Below, in pieces: positions 7,752 to 8,127 of a DNA stretch of 8,127 bases; within the stretch, counting starts at the first letter, position 1; every line of letters starts with the position of its first letter. Origin of the DNA: UBA1259 sp964453915 (GTDB lineage Bacteria; Bacillota; Clostridia; Christensenellales; Borkfalkiaceae); contig CAYVPW010000040.1 in NCBI GenBank assembly GCA_964453915.1, positions 1-8,127 of the forward strand. The letters run 5' to 3'. The notes under the pieces were generated by a model. It saw nothing but the letters and a program-made list of their open reading frames with translations. It ran no database searches and was not told the DNA's origin. The position numbers and the translations under genes are program-made.

Positions 7752-7791
7752 AAAATCCATCGTAATTTTAAGGTAATTACGATGGATTTTT
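7752..7791 (+). terminator. Intrinsic terminator of the glycosidase operon
   Basis: A perfect 16-base inverted repeat (arms 7752-7767 and 7775-7790, AAAATCCATCGTAATT and its complement) encloses a 7-base loop. It lies 15 bases after the GH31 stop. The 3' arm ends in a run of T (7787-7791). The A-rich 5' flank gives a T tract on the other strand too, so it may work in both directions and shield the operon from minus-strand tRNA read-through. Confidence 0.9.
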
Positions 7792-7932
7792 ATGTGTTTC
7801 CTATAAATTTATTTCAGAATTTTAAAAAAACATTCAATTTATGCTTGATATTTTTCGCAAAATGGACACGTTTTTTTGGAGTTAGACACAAAGAATGGGG
7901 GATAAAAAAAGCTCAAAACACCACTTTTTTAA
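7792..7932. other. Non-coding spacer between the operon terminator and the tRNA terminator
   Basis: This stretch is very AT-rich with several homopolymer runs. I see no open frame with a ribosome binding site on either strand, no clear -35/-10 pair and no convincing structured RNA. It separates two convergent transcription units. Confidence 0.6.
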
Positions 7933-7956
7933 TAAAAAAAAAGCCTTTTTAAGGGC
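7933..7956 (-). terminator. Intrinsic terminator downstream of tRNA-Tyr
   Basis: Read on the minus strand, GCCCTT (7956-7951) pairs with AAGGC (7947-7943) across a short A loop with one bulged C. A run of nine T follows (7942-7934). It begins 13 bases after the tRNA-Tyr CCA end, where a terminator for the tRNA transcript is expected. The stem is short, so efficiency may depend on the T tract. Confidence 0.7.
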
Positions 7957-7968
7957 GTTTATAATTTT

Positions 7969-8053
7969 TGGTGGGAAGGGGTGGATTCGAACCACCGAAG
8001 TCGCTGACGACAGATTTACAGTCTGTTCCCTTTGGCCGCTCGGGAACCTTCCC
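7969..8053 (-). tRNA. tRNA-Tyr (anticodon GUA), CCA encoded
   Basis: On the minus strand the acceptor GGGAAGG (8053-8047) pairs with CCTTCCC (7979-7973), followed by discriminator A and an encoded CCA (7971-7969). The anticodon stem is ACAGA/TCTGT with loop CTGTAAA and anticodon GTA at 8019-8017. The long variable arm is the class II form expected of bacterial tRNA-Tyr. The T arm is GGTGG TTCGAAT CCACC. All stems pair and the gene looks functional. It lies 20 bases downstream of tRNA-Thr and is probably co-transcribed with it. Confidence 0.97.
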
Positions 8054-8073
8054 ATTTAATTATTTACTAGTGT

Positions 8074-8127
8074 TGGAGCTGGTGACTGGAATCGAACCCG
8101 CAACCTGCTGATTACAAATCAGCTGCT
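8074..8127 (-). tRNA. tRNA-Thr (anticodon UGU), 5' part beyond the window
   Basis: On the minus strand the visible 3' part has anticodon stem GCTGA/TCAGC and loop TTTGTAA with anticodon TGT at 8116-8114. The T loop is TTCGATT, the 3' acceptor strand is CACCAGC (8084-8078), the discriminator is T, and CCA is encoded (8076-8074). The window ends near tRNA position 23, so the D arm and 5' acceptor are missing. The T stem GCGGG/CCAGT has a central G-A mismatch. The Thr(UGU)-Tyr(GUA) order is also that of thrU-tyrU in Escherichia coli. Confidence 0.93.

Noticed and set aside
7905..7932. Possible second hairpin between A and T runs (AAAAAAAGCTC ... CACTTTTTT)
   Set aside because: The inner bases do not pair well beyond the A/T runs, so there is no credible GC stem.
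7969..8053. tRNA-Tyr as an integration site marking the glycosidase operon as an island
   Set aside because: No copy of the tRNA 3' end, no integrase gene and no composition shift are visible in the window. Convergent placement alone is not evidence.

Overview
The window suggests a low-GC Bacillota, probably a gut-type Clostridia. The evidence is AT-rich coding DNA, AAGGAG-type ribosome binding sites, TAA stops on every gene, and a plain intrinsic terminator. This is inferred from composition and gene style; no phylogenetic marker was tested.

Positions 1-7736 hold one tightly packed plus-strand operon for intracellular glycan breakdown. Its order is: a GH38 alpha-mannosidase (23-2446); a TIM-barrel glycosidase-like protein with a GH42-type middle domain, of the GHL6/GH151-like kind (2448-4455, reading frame broken near 2538); a PhnP-like metallo-beta-lactamase-fold phosphodiesterase (4457-5293); and a GH31 alpha-glycosidase (5310-7736). 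Gaps between the intended genes are 1, 1 and 16 bases. A strong terminator at 7752-7791 closes the operon. No protein has a signal peptide, so the substrates are probably oligosaccharides imported by a transporter encoded outside the window. The operon continues upstream: base 1 is already in the leader of the first gene and no promoter is visible.

Positions 7792-7968 are non-coding and hold a terminator for minus-strand tRNA genes. Then come tRNA-Tyr(GUA) and the 3' part of tRNA-Thr(UGU), both on the minus strand and convergent with the operon.

The most notable point is the second gene. Its natural start is at 2448, directly coupled to the GH38 stop, but the frame runs into TAA at 2547. The downstream frame, offset by one base, continues the same protein. 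A single extra G at 2538/2539 explains this. The site also happens to resemble the RF2 programmed +1 frameshift signal. The second notable point is a PhnP-type phosphodiesterase placed among glycosidases with no phosphonate genes in view, which raises the possibility of a phosphodiester-containing glycan substrate.
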